NCBI GenBank assembly: GCA_937974415.1
Contig: CALJXB010000145.1
Coordinates: 1 to 14,082 of the forward strand
Reading direction: 5' to 3'
Length of the DNA: 14,082 nucleotides
Origin: an uncultured Kiloniellales bacterium
GTDB taxonomy: Bacteria > Pseudomonadota > Alphaproteobacteria > Kiloniellales > JAKSDN01
Shown here: in pieces, positions 13,458 to 14,082 of the stretch
How positions within the stretch are numbered: position 1 is the first letter of the stretch
Layout of the letters: the number at the start of each line of letters is the position of its first letter
Translations under genes and position numbers: made by a program
Notes under the pieces: generated by a model
The model's input: the letters and a program-made list of their open reading frames with translations, nothing else
What the model was told of the DNA's origin: nothing
The model's database searches: none

Positions 13458-13840
13458 ATGAACCAGGCCAGCCCGTTACCCTGGATTTGTTGAACGAACT
13501 GGTCAATGCCTTCAATCGCAAGGATCTCGAGGCGATCGTCGATGCCTTCGCTGAAGACGGAGAGTTTCTGCTGGCCGCCGGCCCCGATGCTTAGGGCGCC
13601 CGCTTCACCGGGCGCGCAGCCATTCGCGAGGCTCTCGCTCAGCGCTTTGCCGCCGTTCCTGACATCCGGTGTAGCGACGGCAGGCACTGGATCTTCGGCG
13701 ACAAAGCTTTGTCCGAATGGCGGGTCCAGGGCACCCTGCCCGATGGCGGGCGCCTCGACTGCCTCGGCTGCGACCTCTGGGAGTTTCGCGGCGGCAAGGT
13801 CCTCAAGAAGGCCACCTACTACAAGCAGGTGGCCGGCTAG
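13458..13840 (+). pseudogene. NTF2/SnoaL-like protein, broken by a frameshift and an amber stop
   Basis: An ATG at 13458 with AGAGG 7 bases upstream begins MNQASP, but that frame stops at 13491-13493. The frame one base off continues as VTLDLLNELVNAFNRKDLEAIVD and on to 13840, so one base seems to be missing near 13472-13474. In that frame a TAG at 13592-13594 interrupts after GPDA, where relatives usually have a tryptophan (TGG to TAG is one change). After it the protein resumes cleanly (FTGRAAIREAL, then SEWRVQGTLPDGG, CDLWEF and KKATYYKQV) to the natural stop. Repaired, it would be about 126 residues, the size of a one-domain NTF2-like (cone-fold) protein. Function in the family varies. 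The well-preserved remainder says the lesions are recent. Its stop overlaps the stop of the convergent downstream gene by 3 bases. Confidence 0.85.
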
Positions 13841-14082
13841 CCCTCGCTCCGAATGCGCAGCACTACGTCCACTGCGACCACGCCATCGCGCAGCACCAGC
13901 AAGGGATTGACTTCCAGCTCCTCCAGGCGCTCACGGTTCGCCTCGGCAAAGGCCGCCACGGCCAGCACGGCAGCGACGGCAGCCTCGGTGTCGCCCGCCG
14001 GCCGCCCCCGGAATCCGCCAAGCAGTTTGGAGACTTTCAGACTCGCAAGCGCTTCCGCTACGGCCTCCCGATCCGTCGGCAG
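13837..14082 (-). CDS. ATP-grasp acyl-CoA synthetase (NDP-forming), C-terminal end (partial)
   Basis: 81 residues plus the TAG stop, open through the right edge of the window; the gene starts beyond it. The segment LLGGFRGRPAGD followed by a helix-rich stretch and LEVNPLLVLRDGVVAVD is the end of the ATP-grasp domain of NDP-forming acyl-CoA synthetases (acetate-CoA ligase ADP-forming type), where the NPL motif helps bind metal-nucleotide. These enzymes interconvert acyl-CoA and acid plus ATP. The acid used cannot be told from this fragment. It is convergent with, and overlaps by 3 bases, the stop of the NTF2-like pseudogene. Confidence 0.85.
   Translation of the reverse strand: MPTDREAVAEALASLKVSKLLGGFRGRPAGDTEAAVAAVLAVAAFAEANRERLEELEVNPLLVLRDGVVAVDVVLRIRSEG

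Noticed and set aside
1..14082. CRISPR array, retron, phage or toxin-antitoxin system
   Set aside because: No regular direct repeats, reverse transcriptase, phage structural genes or paired small toxin and antitoxin genes were found on reading both strands.

Overview
This is a GC-rich bacterial chromosome window, most likely from an alphaproteobacterium (Rhodospirillales-like by the flavour of the proteins; this is inference, no rRNA or other marker is present). There are no tRNA or rRNA genes, CRISPR arrays, phage genes or intact insertion sequences.

Region 1 (1-3471, + strand) is the distal part of a cytochrome bo3 ubiquinol oxidase operon: the 3' end of cyoA, then complete cyoB, cyoC and cyoD, with start and stop codons overlapping at every junction. 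No heme O synthase gene (cyoE) follows; a convergent gene starts 13 bp after cyoD.

Region 2 (3485-6212) is very GC-rich. It holds a PLP-dependent aminotransferase (- strand), a divergently transcribed exported Sel1-repeat protein, and an intact-length relative of the REP-associated tyrosine transposases (RAYT) whose catalytic residues look lost.

Region 3 (6411-13094) is a catabolic-looking accessory block. Three - strand genes lie in the order Tat-exported family-5 solute-binding protein, choline-sulfatase-like sulfatase, and a trimethylamine-dehydrogenase-like iron-sulfur flavoprotein. A LysR regulator is transcribed divergently, and the shared intergenic region carries two short perfect dyads of the LysR-box (T-N11-A) type. 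The simplest reading is binding of a small sulfated or amine-bearing compound, removal of sulfate in the cytoplasm, then oxidative N-dealkylation, under LysR control. No transporter permease or ATPase is present, so uptake must use parts encoded elsewhere. The substrate is a hypothesis.

Region 4 (13095-14082) is decayed: a 363-bp stretch without a gene that may hold a worn transposase tail, an NTF2/SnoaL-like pseudogene with both a frameshift and an amber stop, and the 3' end (- strand) of an ATP-grasp acyl-CoA synthetase running off the window. GC content steps between regions, so the window looks like a mosaic with region 3 a plausible acquired module.
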